A stretch of 64,000 bases of DNA from Eucalyptus grandis (GCF_016545825.1 NC_052621.1:7836199-7900198), one strand, 5' to 3'; positions 1-13,129 are shown, counted from the stretch's first letter. Numbers and translations are program-made. The notes: generated from the sequence alone by a model not told the origin.

Positions 1-635
1 TGATCCTCGCATGTCACATTAATTGATCAACTGACACTTGCTTGATATTTTCTCAAATGAAATGCAAGATATGGGTCCATCGTGCTCTGCTTGCGTGTTG
101 TATTTATAGCTGACAATTCAGTCATTAGGTCTTCACCAAAGTCTCTCTCTCTCTCTCTTCACGAGCGCCGTCACCTCCAATTGCTCATTCATGTCTCTAA
201 GCAAGATCAATTTAGTTGTAATCTCTCTCTTTCTCTATAAAGCTCGCATGTGTGCATGTTTTATTCTCTCCGACTTTGAATTTATGTTGAGCTACTCAGA
301 TTTGAATCTAACTACAGTAGTTTAGTGAGTGCTTGTAGGACCATTCGAAGTCATGGATCGAGTCGAAAATGATTCCATCTAAATTGACCCATTAAACCTT
401 ATCGATCAATTTCTTTACAATATAGGTTTTAGCAATCTGTACTCAAGCCGGCCTAGTTCATGGCCAACCTGACTTGGGACTTTTCTCCTTAAATATTCAA
501 AGGATGGGTGACTCCACGGAGTAGCTCGCCAAGTTGTGAGGGAGCACGACTAGGTCATGGGTTAGGACTTCACGTGGCACAAGAGCAATGTGGAGAGTGG
601 GTGAGCACTAGACATAAACACCACTTGCATGAATG
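1..635. other. No gene recognised; short CT microsatellite
   Basis: I see no convincing coding exon here. A (CT)n run lies at about 142-158. The short frames across 508-755 on both strands match no family I know. From about 636 the sequence becomes homologous to the segment after 29,252, so the left edge of the segmental duplication lies near 636. Confidence 0.5.
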
Positions 636-3015
636 GGTTTGGAAGTCGGGATACGGAAGGGGGTGCGAAGATGGTGGTGAAGTGAAAAATAGTGGATCTT
701 GTCTGGGTGACAAGTAGATGCCTGTGCTCCCGTGAAGTGGCTCGCTTCCAATCATCAGCTAGCTACAGTGGTCGGAATATAACTGTTAGATTTCCATTTG
801 CACCCTCTCTGTCTTTTAGACAAATGGATGGATTGTGTCGAGATTGCGTCAGGCTCAGAGCAAATAAATCCATTTTAACACACTTTTTTTTTTTGAAATG
901 TGTTTATTTCAAGGAAAATTTAAATGATAAGGGAAAATAATTTTCGAAAATAAAATTATATATATTGATTTTCTCTTTTTCAGGTTAGGGAATTTGTTTT
1001 CCTAATTTTAGATACGCATATTCGATTGCCATAAATGATTTTTCAATTATTTTTAATCATTTTCAACAAACCAAATGCACAAAAATTCAGAAAACTAATA
1101 TACAGAAAATTCTTTCATAAACAAACACACCCTTTTCTATGTTTGTATTGACCTATATTCAACTTGACTCATTAGAGCCCATACCCATTCAATTAACCTA
1201 TCTCGGCTTCTTAATAGGATCAATTGGCAATTGTTTATGGTAAGTTTGGCAAGACTCTACTTCAGTGAGGTTTGAAATTGGCATTTGCTCTTTCTTTTGG
1301 AAACAAAATTTTATTTTCTAAAATGATCCTAACGTTGCAAGAAAAAAAGTTGTTTGATTTTCACAACGATGTCGTCTCCTTCTTAATTTAAGAAAAAAAT
1401 CGATTTACCACGATATTGTCTTCTTAAAATATGTTGAGCTCACCAGTTAAAATATTTTTAACAAAGAAACTTAAAAATTATTTTCTTTTGAGCCAATTTC
1501 TTGAAGTATATCGGAAAATCAGCCTCATAACCTCTAAAAATTGATTTTCCCGAAAAAAAAAAAATCTTAAAATTAAGTTCACGACGATGTTGTCTTCTTC
1601 CTCTGTTTTCGGTTGCCGCCTTCACTTGCTGGTGATCTAGAACAGTCAGTGACTCGTGGGGCAATGATGGGGGGTTCGGGTTCTCGGTGGCTGTTGCTCT
1701 TTCTTCTGTTTCTTTCTCAGTTTTATTTGATTCTACGTTACCGGGTCTTTCGGTGACCGACAAGAGTGTGCGGGAGGGATTCGTTGGTGATTGGGATTTG
1801 AACTATCTGAGTGATGTCCATTGATGCATTCAAACTGTGGGAGTGCTGATGAATTATTCGGTGGCAGGCTGCTTTTGGGAGCTGAAATTGTCGGAGCACA
1901 TTCAATTTGTTTGTTGGTGATGACAAAATAGTTGTTGGATCCTTTACACAAGCAATTAGCAGTAGTTTAACCAAATTTTGTAAACTCGAGTTTCGGGCAA
2001 TATAGTGTTGAAGAAATGGAGATGGGCACTTTTAGTCTCAGTGAGTTGAGCTGCGAACCCTGTCTTCCTTGCTGTCCAGTATTCATGGGACTTAGCTTGG
2101 ATGACAAGTAATGGTAGAACACGTTGCATGTCCAATTACAGAAAGCAATAGAGAATGGTTGATTTGATATATACTTGAAAATGATATCACAAACATTACC
2201 CTTCTAAAATGTGGCAAAAAAGGGGAAAGGTGGGCTGCTATCTATGTTTTGTTGGATCAAGATGCATAACAATGGAATCAATGTTTAAGTGAAGGGCTTC
2301 ATGCTGAAATAGAAATTATCCTTAGGAGTGTTTCTTTCAATGGATCGCAGTGGTGCAGAGAATACATTATATGAAATTATGATGATCGTTTCTGTACTGA
2401 AAGCGATGGCTTAGTGCTCTGGAGTGCTACTGTAATATTGTGTGGAGCTTTTCAAATCGTGGATTGTCAGGACAGCGGCGTCTTATGTGACTGTTATCTG
2501 TCTCGAGAGATCCCATGGCACTGGCTTTCTGGGGCTGCTTATAAGAGGGGGTGGACAAAAGTCATTTTAAGCACGTTTATGGAACTAATTTTGAAACCCC
2601 CTAGTTGAGCGTTCCTATGGTCAATTTGTGTCTGAGGAGCTGTCGGAGTTTATTCTTATGCGGAAATTATTTTACTGATCATCTGTTTGAATAACTCCAC
2701 TAGCAGGCACTATTACCAACGTAGTGTTTGATTATTAGTCTGTGACAACAGTTATTCTTGATTTGAGAGGTGACTTCACCATCTGGTACAATGTCCGTTA
2801 ACCGATAACTATGAAATATTGAATGGGAAATGGATTCGGACAATAAGAAATGATATGAATTATATTGTCATTCCCGTGTTTAATGTTTAGCTAGCACTTT
2901 GGTATGCATCGTCTAGCATTGCATGCCTTTATTTCAGCAAGGACTAGAACCAAGCACTATGCTTTTCACTTTCATTTATATCATGCTTATAACCTAATGA
3001 GCCGTTTATGAACAG
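636..3015 (+). other. Upstream flank of the NAD kinase gene; first exon not found
   Basis: This 2.4 kb precedes the first recognisable kinase exon and is shared with copy 2 (29,252-32,086). The family normally has a further N-terminal stretch of some tens of residues here. I found no exon with a start codon and a donor in the required phase 0. The part matching the open frame at 30,889-31,287 lies near 1,870-2,270 and is broken by stops. It may be 5' UTR, promoter or a decayed exon. Confidence 0.4.
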
Positions 3016-6000
3016 GATGATGCAAGTGGTTCTCCCTCACAGACAGATAAGAACTTCATTGATCTGGCTTCTGGAAGTATGTTTGGACGGTTACATTTAC
3101 TTCCAAACCCCAGATGCAGTTCACGAATTAATGCTTATCTTAACTTGTAGCTGTCGCAAAGCCATCAACGCAAGCTGCTGAAGAGGAGGCTCCTGCTCAA
3201 GCTGAGGCTGCAGAGCAGAAGCTGAAGTTTGAACAACAAGGTTTTGTGAGATTATGTAGCAAATATGCCGACGCTAACTCAAGTCTAATATTTCTTCATT
3301 TCATAATTGCTGCCTTCCTTCAGCTATTCATGGATGTGTTACCGGGACACCATGGTATCTCTTTTGGTACCTATTGTTAACGAATTGTTTGGTCATCCTT
3401 TTGCTTCATCCATTTTGATTGGCATGCTTATGTACATATGTATGTACCTACACTAGACATATGTATGTGAATCTCTTTAGGCAGCTAAATGAGAAATATA
3501 TATGTACATCTCTTTACACAGCTTACAGAGACAGTAGAAACAAGTAAACCATTTTATTTCATAGGATAGAACGATCGGAGGTAATCACAGATTAAGAGGC
3601 ATGAAGCTTCTGTTTGGTGCATTCATTCTGGTATGAACATTGGTTACGACCTGCTACTATGGTATTTTTTGACAGCATCTCACCAGTAAGGTGATTTAAT
3701 AGTCACATATATTATTGGGTATGCTCTGGTCATATTCTCAGTGATTGAACGATTGTCTTCTCTCCTTTTTGTCTTCCTTGTCAATTCACTTTGAAGAACT
3801 CCTATCAATTAAATTGCATCATCTGTTATAGATCATCGATGTATGTTGAATCTTCTTGGATATTTTCCTCCTTATTCTCTTTTGTCCTCCTTGAAGGCTT
3901 AAATCACTTTAATGAACTCCTATTAACTAAATGTTATGGATCATTGATATTTGTTGAATCTTCTTGGATATTCCTCGTCAGTCCTTCAGATAATGCGCAT
4001 GGTGATGTTAGTTGCAACTCACAAGCCTAGTGGAAAGCCTCATATAGTTTGTGTCCAGGCAGTGACAGTATACTTGCTCTAGGTTTTGTTGGAGATGCCA
4101 GGCATGTATAATGAGTTGCATTGAAATTAAGGAAAGAATATGAAGCAAATTACAGATGGATGTCTATGGTGTGGCAATTAGTTTTTTTCCTCTGTAGTCC
4201 ATGCATTTTCAAGTGCTTTGAAAAGCCCTTATTAATATTTTTACAGACAAAATATCGGGAGGTAAACATGATGATGTTCATAGCGAGAGTGCACAAAACT
4301 CGGAAGACCAGAATGATTCACGTAATCATACGAACGAGAATGGAATGCACTCCAACGAGATTCCCTCGAGCAGGGAAAGTGATTCTGCACATGGGGGGGC
4401 AATTCAAAACCAAATGACAGAAAAGGTTGAATATCGGACATCTATCCTCCCTATCCCCTCGGAGTCGCTCATCTATATTCTTTCCGGTTGTTTGAATTAT
4501 CAATATGGGGGGGGTGTGTGGTCCCGTGGAAAAATAGTTCGCAGGATGAAAAAAAGCTATACACCTCTCATTTTTTTTTTCCTTAATTTCATATTGAAAC
4601 AGAAATAACGAATTGTTTTAGGGGCTTCTAGTAATGATATTGCTCTCTCTCTCTCTCTCTCACGCGCGTGCGCAATATGCATCACGTTATATCAAGGACT
4701 ATCGACAATTTTTCTGGTTATGCTTGCTTTAAAAGAATATTGTCAGTATACAAGCAATACTTGACTTGCTCACTCATGTAAGCATGTGAATATTTTGTTT
4801 AACTCATATCTTCTTTCTTGAGACAGGTATCGTTTGAGCTTACATGGGGTTCCAAAGGTAAGGACATCGTGTCTTTTGAAAAGGGAAATATAAAAACAGC
4901 TGGGCACACTAGTGAACAGGTACGTCTCTCCTAATGGTCAGTCGGTGTTTAAAAGTGGACTATGGTTTATATTTCACCTTGAATGGATTGGTCTGAGTTT
5001 CTTTCTGCAATATTTTGCTGACTGATATGGGACTATTTTTAAGACTAACTGCTTGATATATTACATAAGCTCACTTCACTGCAATTATAAATGAAAGCTA
5101 ATTATCTTTACAGATTACTTTAACGTGGAAATCTGAGCCACAGACAGTGCTTATTATCACCAAACCAAATTCAGATACTGTTCCAGACCTATGTGAGGAT
5201 ATAGTTAGGTTTGAAACTACGAAATCCTTACTTTCACCATTTCAATTTCTTTCAACTTGTTCTAGGCAGTTACTTTGGAAGCAACGTCTGTGTGGATGAT
5301 GTTCTGCGACTTCTGTTCTCTCTGATTTCTGCTAGAATTTCTGGCTAGGTGTTCCTCTCTCATACCGGTGGTGTTTCACTTTTCAATCACCAAAATGTGG
5401 TAGGACAAGTATGAATAAATGGGGTTTATGTGAATAACATTCTATGACTTCTGTTCTGCCTGATTTCTGCTAGAATTTCTGGCTAGGTGTTTCTCTCTCA
5501 CATCGGTGGTGTTTCACTTTTCAATCACCAAAATGTGGCAGGACAAGTATGAATAAATGGGGTTTATGTGATGTGCATGCTGTTTACACATTCAGAAGTG
5601 CAAGGTTGATATGAAATTTCTCTGGCTAAACTAATGAAAAGAGGACAATTCACTTATAATGACATGATGTTCTGACAATAATGTTCCGGAGTTGCCTTTG
5701 TTTTGTTTTGTATCAAGTTACATTGTAATACAATTTGTAATTCAGAACTAGCTTTTCTATCTACTCATATCTCGAATTATTGCTAGACTTGTGTCTAGAT
5801 GAGGCCATTGTTGGTTAGTGCTTATATTTAGGGACGTCTTCTTTTTGATTTCTTAATGATCGCAATTGATTATGGCTGATTCGGTGGCTTTTGTGGCCTC
5901 TAGTCAGATGATGTTGACTGTGGTGTCTGGATGTCCACATGGGGCTTATAGTTTTGTCCAGCTTGATTGTACTTGGATACCTTTTACCCTTGCAAACTTA

Positions 6001-8729
6001 GTTATCATTAGGGTTCTTCGCAACAGTTTTGTAAAGTGATATTGGCTTGTGGTGCATCACTAAATAAATTAACAACTTCAAAAATTACCTGGCAAAACCA
6101 TTGCGACGTTCAGATTATTTTGGTATCTGGGTAAACTCCCTCATCTTTGAATACTAGTAATGATAAAGGAATCATGAACTCATGCACATTCTTTTGATTG
6201 TTAAATATTAATTCCTTCATTTTCTATTGCCAGTTGGTTGTACATGCGCAAGAAGAAGATTTATGTGCAACCAAGCGTGCGCGGGGAACTTCTCGGTATA
6301 TCATCTTCCTTCAAGTTTGTGAAAACTTGGCAAGATGGTGAGTGTGGGAACATATTAGTGTTATGTCATTTGAGACAACTATTCTACTGACTCTAGTGAT
6401 GCTAAAATAAAACTATTGTAAGTCTTCAACTTCACAGGCTTTTCAAATCAGTTTCTCATGTCCATTACGATTTCATCATGCTGCCATTGTTGCTGACTTG
6501 TTCTGTTTGATTTTGTTTCAGAACGTGAGATTCCGGACTTGCATAAGAAAGTTGACCTTGTGATCACTCTTGGTGGGGATGGAACTGTCCTTTGGGTAAT
6601 GCGTTCATCATTTACCTTATAATCAGTGATGAGTCCTTTATTCAGGGTAGGTTATTGAGTGTAGCATCATAGCCAGGCCTGAGTGTGATAGCCCCTATAT
6701 TTCTAATATCAAGTATTTGCACGGTCATTTTTCTTGGACAATTCAAGTACTTTTTAGCTAGAAGATATGGCTTTAGGATAACATTCATCATAAGATTACG
6801 AAGTATTTGTATTTCACCGTTGCACTAAGAAAGGAAAGCTTATCCTGAAAAGCAATCCAACTACCGAAGCAACTGCTATGACCAGGGAAGAAAAAGCAAC
6901 CTTAAGCAACACGGGTCCGTGAATCTATGTAGGATGTCGGCCTGAGATTTCGTGTCCTCTTTATTGGCGTTTAGAGCTGTGTATGCCTCCGCATAGTCCT
7001 CAAAAGCAATATATAGCTAGTTCCCCTTGAAAAGGCACTTCGAGTGGTGCTGAGCGTTAAACCCTGAGGTGCCGTGAATGGCATCCATTCAATTTGGACA
7101 TTCTTGGTGTTTAACCATCCATCTTCCCATATGACGACAAATTGTATGTTGCTGTCGCTATTTGACGCAGGGATCTCAAGGTGTGATCACTTCACTGAAA
7201 CTTGAGATCATGAATATTCATCCGTTGGTTCCATTTTTCATTTGTTGACTATATGAACATATGCTTCCATGGTGAAATTGTACTCAGTTGTACTTCTGAT
7301 GTTCCTATTGAATCTTCATTTGAATCTTCAGTAACAATTGGAGAGTCTATCTATTTGCAGGCAGCATCATTGTTCCAAGGACCGGTGCCCCCTGTTGTCT
7401 CCTTCAATTTAGGGTCCTTGGGCTTTATGACCCCTTTCAGTATCCTTTGCTTTCTGAAAGTTTTTATGATATCGTTTTGGCATGAGACGAAGCAAGCATG
7501 TGGAATGCACAGATGCCGGCAACTTAATCGAAAACTCTCTCACTGGTAAAAGAACTTGAAAAAAAAAAAAAGTGATCCTCAACGTACATCAGGCAGGGAT
7601 GGCTACAAAAAACAGCTTGAGTCGATTCTTAAAGGTCCCATCAGGATAACATTACGGCGTCGATTGCAGTGTCAAATTGTCAGGGATTTAGCTGCTGAAA
7701 ATGAAAATGCGACGGCGAAAAAGATATTTGTTTTAAATGAAGTCACGATTGATCGGGGGCAGTCACCCTACCTCACAAATTTGAAGTGTTATTGCGACGA
7801 CAAGTATGTCACTTCGGTACAAGGGGATGGGCTAATCTTGTCAACTACGTCTGGCAGCACTGCCTATTCATTAGCGGCTGGAGGATCAATGGTCCATCCA
7901 CAGGTATCATAAACCTCTCTTAGTATTTATCTTATTTTTACAGGTGCATGAAATCTATGAGAAGACAAATCAGGTTTTTCCCTTGACGTTGCAATAGCTG
8001 GGTTAATCATTCTCATGCTAGTCTATGAGACGTTATAATAATTCTACTTCTGTGCTTTGCACAGGCTTATAGCAGATACACAAGCTATTTATAGTATATC
8101 GTCATTTTTTCTACTATAGAAATCAATTGGTAGATTGCCTTTTACTTTCTCATTTTTCTAGGCGCTTGTCTTCCAAGCCTCAGAGCAGCAACACTGCGGT
8201 AGCCGAAGGCCCTCTGAAAAATGGAAGGAAATTTGATTCTAGATGCTCATGGGTTAATTGCGTGTTAATCGCAGTCTATCTACATATTAAGTACAAGCAT
8301 CATCAATCAAGAAAACATTTTGTTTTTAATCCGGTAAATCCGTGCTATTGACTTTGCTCTGTCAATTTGCAGGTTCCCGGCATAGTATTAACGCCAATAT
8401 GTCCTCATTCCTTATCCTTTAGGCCTCTGATATTACCCGACCACGTCGTTATTGGGGTAAAAGTGTCTGATGGCGCCCAACGTTCCAGCCCATTAAGTCC
8501 AAGTCCCAACCCCCGAACTCCCAGCCGCCATAGTTCTGCCTCGGTATCATTCGACGGCAAGGGCAGGCAAGAGTTGACAGCCGGGAACAAGCTCAAATGT
8601 AGCATGGCTCCATGGCCTGTCCCTACTATTTGTTTGAATGATTCCACCAGGGACTTCTTGTGCAGCATCCTGGAAGGCCTCCATTGGAATCAGAGAAAGA
8701 CTCAGTCATCTGACGGTCCGACTCAGTAA
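3016..8729 (+). CDS. NADK1: NAD kinase 1-like gene, ten exons, N-terminal exon not found
   Basis: NAD kinase phosphorylates NAD to NADP using ATP; plant NADK1-type enzymes are cytosolic. Exons read with GT-AG borders and consistent phase: 3016-3076, 3151-3240, 4247-4425, 4827-4919, 5114-5208, 6234-6337, 6522-6595, 7361-7439, 7593-7903, 8373-8729. They give 480 codons plus TAA. The N-terminal part resembles the family's QAEAAE helix region. The nucleotide-binding GGDGT lies at residues 225-229, and LNEVTIDRG and TTSGSTAY (343-350) follow. The C-terminus ends in the family's [11 protein letters not shown] block. An unusual Ser/Pro-rich stretch precedes SFDGKG near the C-terminus. The first in-frame Met is at 4345, giving 397 residues that keep the whole catalytic domain. 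The acceptor at 7593 has a weak pyrimidine tract; I chose it because it restores phase and family length. No stop or frameshift was seen in these exons. Confidence 0.8.
3781..3985 (+). repeat. Degenerate ~115-bp tandem repeat in NADK intron
   Basis: Two imperfect units each contain CTTTGAAGAACTCCT-like and GTTGAATCTTCTTGGATAT-like stretches, at about 3,790-3,880 and 3,905-3,975. The same doubled structure occurs in copy 2 near 32,890-33,075, so it predates the segmental duplication. Confidence 0.65.
4643..4661 (+). repeat. (CT)n microsatellite in NADK intron
   Basis: A pure CT run of about 19 bases is followed by an alternating purine-pyrimidine stretch (cacgcgcgtgcg). Confidence 0.9.
5300..5572 (+). 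repeat. 138-bp tandem repeat, two units, in NADK intron
   Basis: Equivalent positions at 5308 and 5446 start near-identical stretches that run through the GGTGGTGTTTCACTTTTC motif and end with AATGGGGTTTATGTGA. The period is 138 bases. The matching interval is deleted from copy 2. Confidence 0.85.
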
Positions 8730-8894
8730 TCTTACGGCCTACCACTACCATGATCATTGTTTTCCCCCCACTGTATGTTTAAGTATTTGTCAACAAAATC
8801 TAGCTATGTTAGTTAAAAGAAGAAAAGAGATTCCCGTGAAAGGAATCACAATTATAAATTGTCTATGCTATGGTAACACTCTTGCTAGGAGTTG

Positions 8895-11800
8895 CTACCT
8901 TAGTGAAGGGAAGCGCCTTAATGGTAGCAAGTTTTTAAAATAGTGAAGTCGTAAGTGTGCTTGATGTATTTTTTCATAACGTTTGAAAGCTGTTGGATCA
9001 GACATTTGATGGTTTGCCACATCCATAAGCATTGATTTCCCCCAATTGATATATTTTCCAAAATGCTGACCAATGTCCTCCGGCTTCAAACCCTTCGTCT
9101 TGGGCATAATTATGTAGAACAAAATCAAAAAAATATTTGCAATAGTTGCATATAAAAAAGCGGCCCCACCAAAGGTGAATTTCTTGTACACCCGTAAGAA
9201 TATCACCGAGGAGACCTCATTCACCTCCAAGTTCATAGTGAAGCCAATGGCTGTCCCTAGGCTTGTAGTCTTAGGAGAAGATTTCAAATCTATATATTTA
9301 TTGACATTCGAATTTTTGTAGACTTTAGGGTATCCATTTATTTTATAAAAAATATAAAAAAATATAAAAAGGAATCAAATATAAAAAGATGAATAAAAAT
9401 AGGTGAGATAAAAATGAATAAAAAAAGCTAAAAAAAGAAAATAAAAAGAGTCGAGTGGGCCGGGGTAGTTAAGCCCATTCTTTTTAATGCTTTCGCAGCC
9501 CAATCTTCTTATTTCTTTTGCAGCCCATTCATTTATTTCTTCTTCAGCCCATCGATTTTTTGTTTTGTTTTGTTTTGTTCATTCTTTTAGCCCATCAAAA
9601 ACCAAAAGGAAGGAAAAGCCCAGCCCACACGTCTGCCTCTTCTTAAAAGCACCACAAGAATGACGCGAGCAAAGGAGGGGGGATAAGGACGCGTAACCGC
9701 AACGGTTCGCGGAGGGGGGAGAGAGAAAAGTGTAGGGTGCTCGTCGGAGCTTGGGCGTCAACCTTGGTTGAGCCGCCGCCGGCCGCCGCTTTCATCCGTC
9801 GAGTTCGCTGCTCCGTCGGAGGATAGAGAGGGGCACCGGTTCTTCTCTGAGAACTCGTCGGCGACCGTAGCACGGCAAGGAACGTCCCTAAACCAGGTAG
9901 GCCCCCGCTTGGCTTTATTAAGTTTTGTAAATTTTTGTGTCAGCGATGAATGTCCGACGAATTTAGTCGAAGATGAGGCTGTTTTGTAATGATTTATGTT
10001 GGGTTAGACGTTGATCCATCTCGCCAAAGTCAAGCGCCCTAATGAAGTTACTTCTGAAATCCATAGTCGATACTGCATACTGTGTGTTCGATGAAATGAG
10101 AAACCCCGAAATATATTTTGTCCGATCGGCGTTTGAAGCTCAGTTTAATATTTGATTATTCATATGTCGTTGAAATTCTTCTGATTTCTTACTTTTGATG
10201 TGCTTTCATGTGACTTCGCATCGTCCGAGCCGGTCTTGCATACGCCCCTTCGCCGGAGCTAGCCTCCCCACGCCTGCGAGCCCTACGGTTCAAGGCCGTT
10301 CGAGTCAGTGTCTCTCCCCACTTTTAGTGCCAGTGTGTTTGTTTGATTTCTGGAATTTATGGTGTTCAAAACGTAGTTTAGATGAGGGTTTTTTGTGAAA
10401 TTTCGGGGTCGCCGGTGTGGGCGGCCGGCGTCGGTCGTCGCCGGTCGAGGCGCACGGCGGGCGGATGATGGTGGTTTGGCGGCGACGTAGGTTCTGGCGG
10501 TCGCCGGCCGGAGCAGTGTAGGCGTCGGTGATGATGGGCGACGCTGCGGCGTTCCTAAGGCAAATTGCAGTTGAACACGAGGGTTCGGGATGGAGACGGT
10601 TGGAGGAAGAAGATGCAGGAGAAAAAGACGAAGAAGGACAAAAAAAGAAAACAAAAAAAGGGAGAGGAAAAAGTGAAAAAAAGAAACATAAAAAAGAAGA
10701 ATGAGGAAATGGGCTATGTTTTTAATTTGTTTTTGGGCTGGTGGGTGAGCTAGTGTATCATGGGCCGAAGAGGAAGATCGGGTTGAGAAGAGGAAATGGA
10801 CGCGGGCTGGAATTTGAGTAGGCTGTTTTAATTTTCGTGGGCCAATTGAGATTTATTTAAAGTGGGCCTTGGCTTTTTTGGCCAACCTGATCCTATAGGG
10901 TTCGGATGGGTTTAGTTGGGTCGGTCTCTTGATCCGGTCTGAATTCCTTTTATTTAATAATCTAAATATTAAAATTTTTAAAAATAATAAAAATTATTAA
11001 AAATTCATAAAATTAAAAAAAAAATTAAAAGCCTTAGGAAATAAAAAAAAAAAAATTGAGAAAATTCCAAAATCATTAGAAAAATTTAGAAAATTCAGAA
11101 AATCATTAAATAATAAGAAAAATCCATACAATGATAAAAATTATAAAAAACATTAAAAAATTTGAGAAAATTCTAAAAAAAAAAAAATTCTAGAAATTAG
11201 AAAACCCTTTAAAAATGTTAAAACCTAAAATTGAATAAGCCTTTAGGGCTTTACAATAGGAATTCTTGTTTTGTTTTGTCTTATTTTCTTTTTAGGGATA
11301 ATTTAGGATGCTTGTGTATTTTATATTATGATTATAATTGATTGCACTTTTCAATATTTAGATGTTACTTTCTTGTCCTAGAATGTTTAGGACAAACCTT
11401 ATATTTTTCTTGATAGGCTGCTGTTAGTTAGCACATAATTAAGTTAGGTATCGAACGTTAGCCATAAAGCTAATATAATAAATCCTTGAGTTCAAAATAT
11501 CTGGTTGCCTTAGTAAGGTATTCTTTCATCTCTTATTGGGTTTCTATCTAATCCCAAAAAGAATAGTAACGACTCCTTAGTCAAAATTTACATAGGCTTA
11601 ATTGATTAAAAATTTGAACACTTGATGTTGTCAAAATATGGGCGAGGAAGAGCTTGAGTCAATGGAATGCCGTTGGGCAAAGTTGATAATACTCCTAAAC
11701 CTAATAAAAGCTCCCTCCTGCGGGAGGGCTTAGATTACGATGGTATTGTGAAGTTATCAACCTTAGACCGATTGAAAAGAAAAGCAGTGAGGTGACCACC

Positions 11801-12965
11801 TCCACGAGAGGTCGGAATAGCTTTGATCAATAATGTTGAAACACTTTTTGAGGGATAAGAGAGATATAAACATACTAGCTATGCTTAATAGCATCAACGG
11901 TTGCTGCTCAGTGTGGTCAAGGTGAAAAGTGGGGTAGAGCATGCCCAATATTTTTATGAAGTTAAGCACGATTGTGGCAAGTAACTTTCTATAGGAGCTC
12001 GAGATACGTAGTGTCTCGAAAATTTGAGTGTTTTGTAAGATGGTTTCAATGTGGGAAGCCTATTTGGATAAGTGTATGACAATAGGGCAAATTAATAGGT
12101 GGCAGATCGATTGGCTTGGGTGGAAGAGATCACACATCCTCTCCATAATGCTTGGCTAGGTCAGCTCAATAACATTGTCCATAATGCCGGCAGCTCTTTT
12201 AATATTGGCAAGTTGAAAGTCAGCGTCCTCGTTGGAGTCGAAGATCATGTTGACGACACGCCTTTCGGAGTCTAGGCAACGTCCCGGGATGAGCCACCAG
12301 AGCAAGGATCCCGATGGTGACGAGGTGTGATGAGATTGTGGGATGAGCCGAGTATGAATAGCCACCCAAGGTTTAGCTTGACTTTGGGGAAGAAATATTT
12401 AATGATGTGGCCGTGCCCAAGTTAATAAATACTTGAATCACTGAATAAGAAAAATCAATAATCTATTTGGAATGCACATTGATATAAAAAAAAACATGGA
12501 ATCAATGAAGGTTATCTTAGGCAGGGAGCTGAGTTTGCCATAAGAGAAGGCAAGCGATATCTCAGCAATAAAAACGGAGGAAACCATTAGGGTGAAACTG
12601 GCTCCAACATTAGCAACGAGTCGGCCTCCAGAGGTACGGTATAGTTACAAGCCATGCGCAATAGCAGGTGTGCAAGAGAAAAGATGGTTGCAGCCAATAA
12701 AATTGCACAGTGGCAACCAATGCGATTAGATATTTACAATTATCAACAAGCTGAAAAATGTCAGCAGGTTGAGGGTTACCGTCTCAACCTTAACCTGGTC
12801 TTGGGAGGTGTTTAGCTCCTTCGTATAAGTCGATACTCCATCCATAGCAGTTACATTTGCCTATTATTGAAAAATGATGGAATTATTTTATAAATGAACC
12901 AAACTTCAATTCAGAGCTCAAGAAAGAGAGATTGGAATTACTATAACCGATCAATAATGATGTTG
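8895..12965 (-). pseudogene. Polyol/monosaccharide transporter pseudogene P1 (split)
   Basis: Translated pieces match the PLT/PMT branch of the sugar porter MFS family (plasma-membrane H+ symporters of polyols and monosaccharides). On the minus strand, 12,860-12,790 resembles the region after the first membrane helix (STYTKELNTSQDQV). Around 12,365-12,156 is the loop ending in LANIKRAAGI, and 11,969-11,763 carries the FHLDHTE..PLMLLSIA segment, where functional members have LDRxGRRPLL. The C-terminal helix and PKTKGLKPEDIG (family PETKG) appear at 9,287-9,060. About 2.4 kb of LTR-like DNA (9,300-11,742) separates the last two blocks. Exon 1 is cut short at about 12,965. Stops and frameshifts interrupt it throughout, so it cannot encode a working transporter. 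Confidence 0.75.
9300..11742. mobile_element. LTR-like insertion splitting P1 (possible Ty3/Tekay-type LTR)
   Basis: This block interrupts the transporter frame between CACAATAC (minus, near 11,742) and the C-terminal exon. It has a GC-rich section (9,640-10,560) with a donor-like CAGGTAGG, a very A-rich section (10,950-11,210), and a tail with AATAAAAGCTCCCTCC followed by GCGGGAGGG. That layout recalls long LTRs of plant chromoviruses, but I cannot define terminal repeats or a target duplication. It recurs at 16,225-18,090 without the 9,672-10,253 interval. It could also be a solo LTR or a composite. Confidence 0.5.
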
Positions 12966-12969
12966 CATG

Positions 12970-13100
12970 AGGCATGGAAAAAAAATCGTTGTTTGAATAC
13001 CCGCTCCAACCAAAATATCACCGTCTGCACCTCGGGTCCAACCAACAAATCGCCGTTTGCAACCTGGCAACCCAACCAAAAAATCGCTGTCTGAATTCCA
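12970..13100 (+). repeat. Degenerate ~31-36-bp minisatellite in the head-to-head spacer
   Basis: The motif CCAACCAAAAAATCGC plus TGTYTG recurs at about 13,006, 13,037 and 13,073, with a partial unit at 12,975. Single or double units of the same motif occur at 13,675-13,715 and 19,480-19,530, so the array expanded only in unit 1. Confidence 0.7.
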
Positions 13101-13129
13101 ATATTGATGGTCGATTTAGTTTCTTTCAT

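Larger units (their letters stand above)
636..9000 (+). repeat. Segmental duplication, copy 1 (NAD kinase segment)
   Basis: This block is colinear with 29,252-36,333 in direct orientation. Upstream flank, exons, introns and 3' flank all match between the two, with scattered substitutions and indels. Copy 1 is longer mainly because copy 2 lost the counterpart of about 3,975-5,757. Shared intronic landmarks show duplication at DNA level rather than through an mRNA. Confidence 0.85.

Noticed and set aside
4121..4608. Several overlapping frames on both strands
   Set aside because: Only the frame that is spliced in phase as NADK exon 4247-4425 has family context; the rest are shadows or intron.
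5080..5090. Search for tRNA, rRNA and CRISPR arrays across the window
   Set aside because: No cloverleaf with T-loop GGTTCRANYCC, no rRNA-like block and no regular spacer array was seen; the tandem repeats have no spacers of CRISPR type. Position is only a placeholder.
8127..8351. Possible extra kinase exon after GGCGCTTGTC
   Set aside because: The phase and family alignment go straight from 7903 to 8373 without it. It is counted as intron, though an alternative exon cannot be excluded.
10283..10654. Minus frame of 123 codons
   Set aside because: It lies in the GC-rich part of the LTR-like insertion; the Pro/Arg/Ser-rich text matches no family I know.
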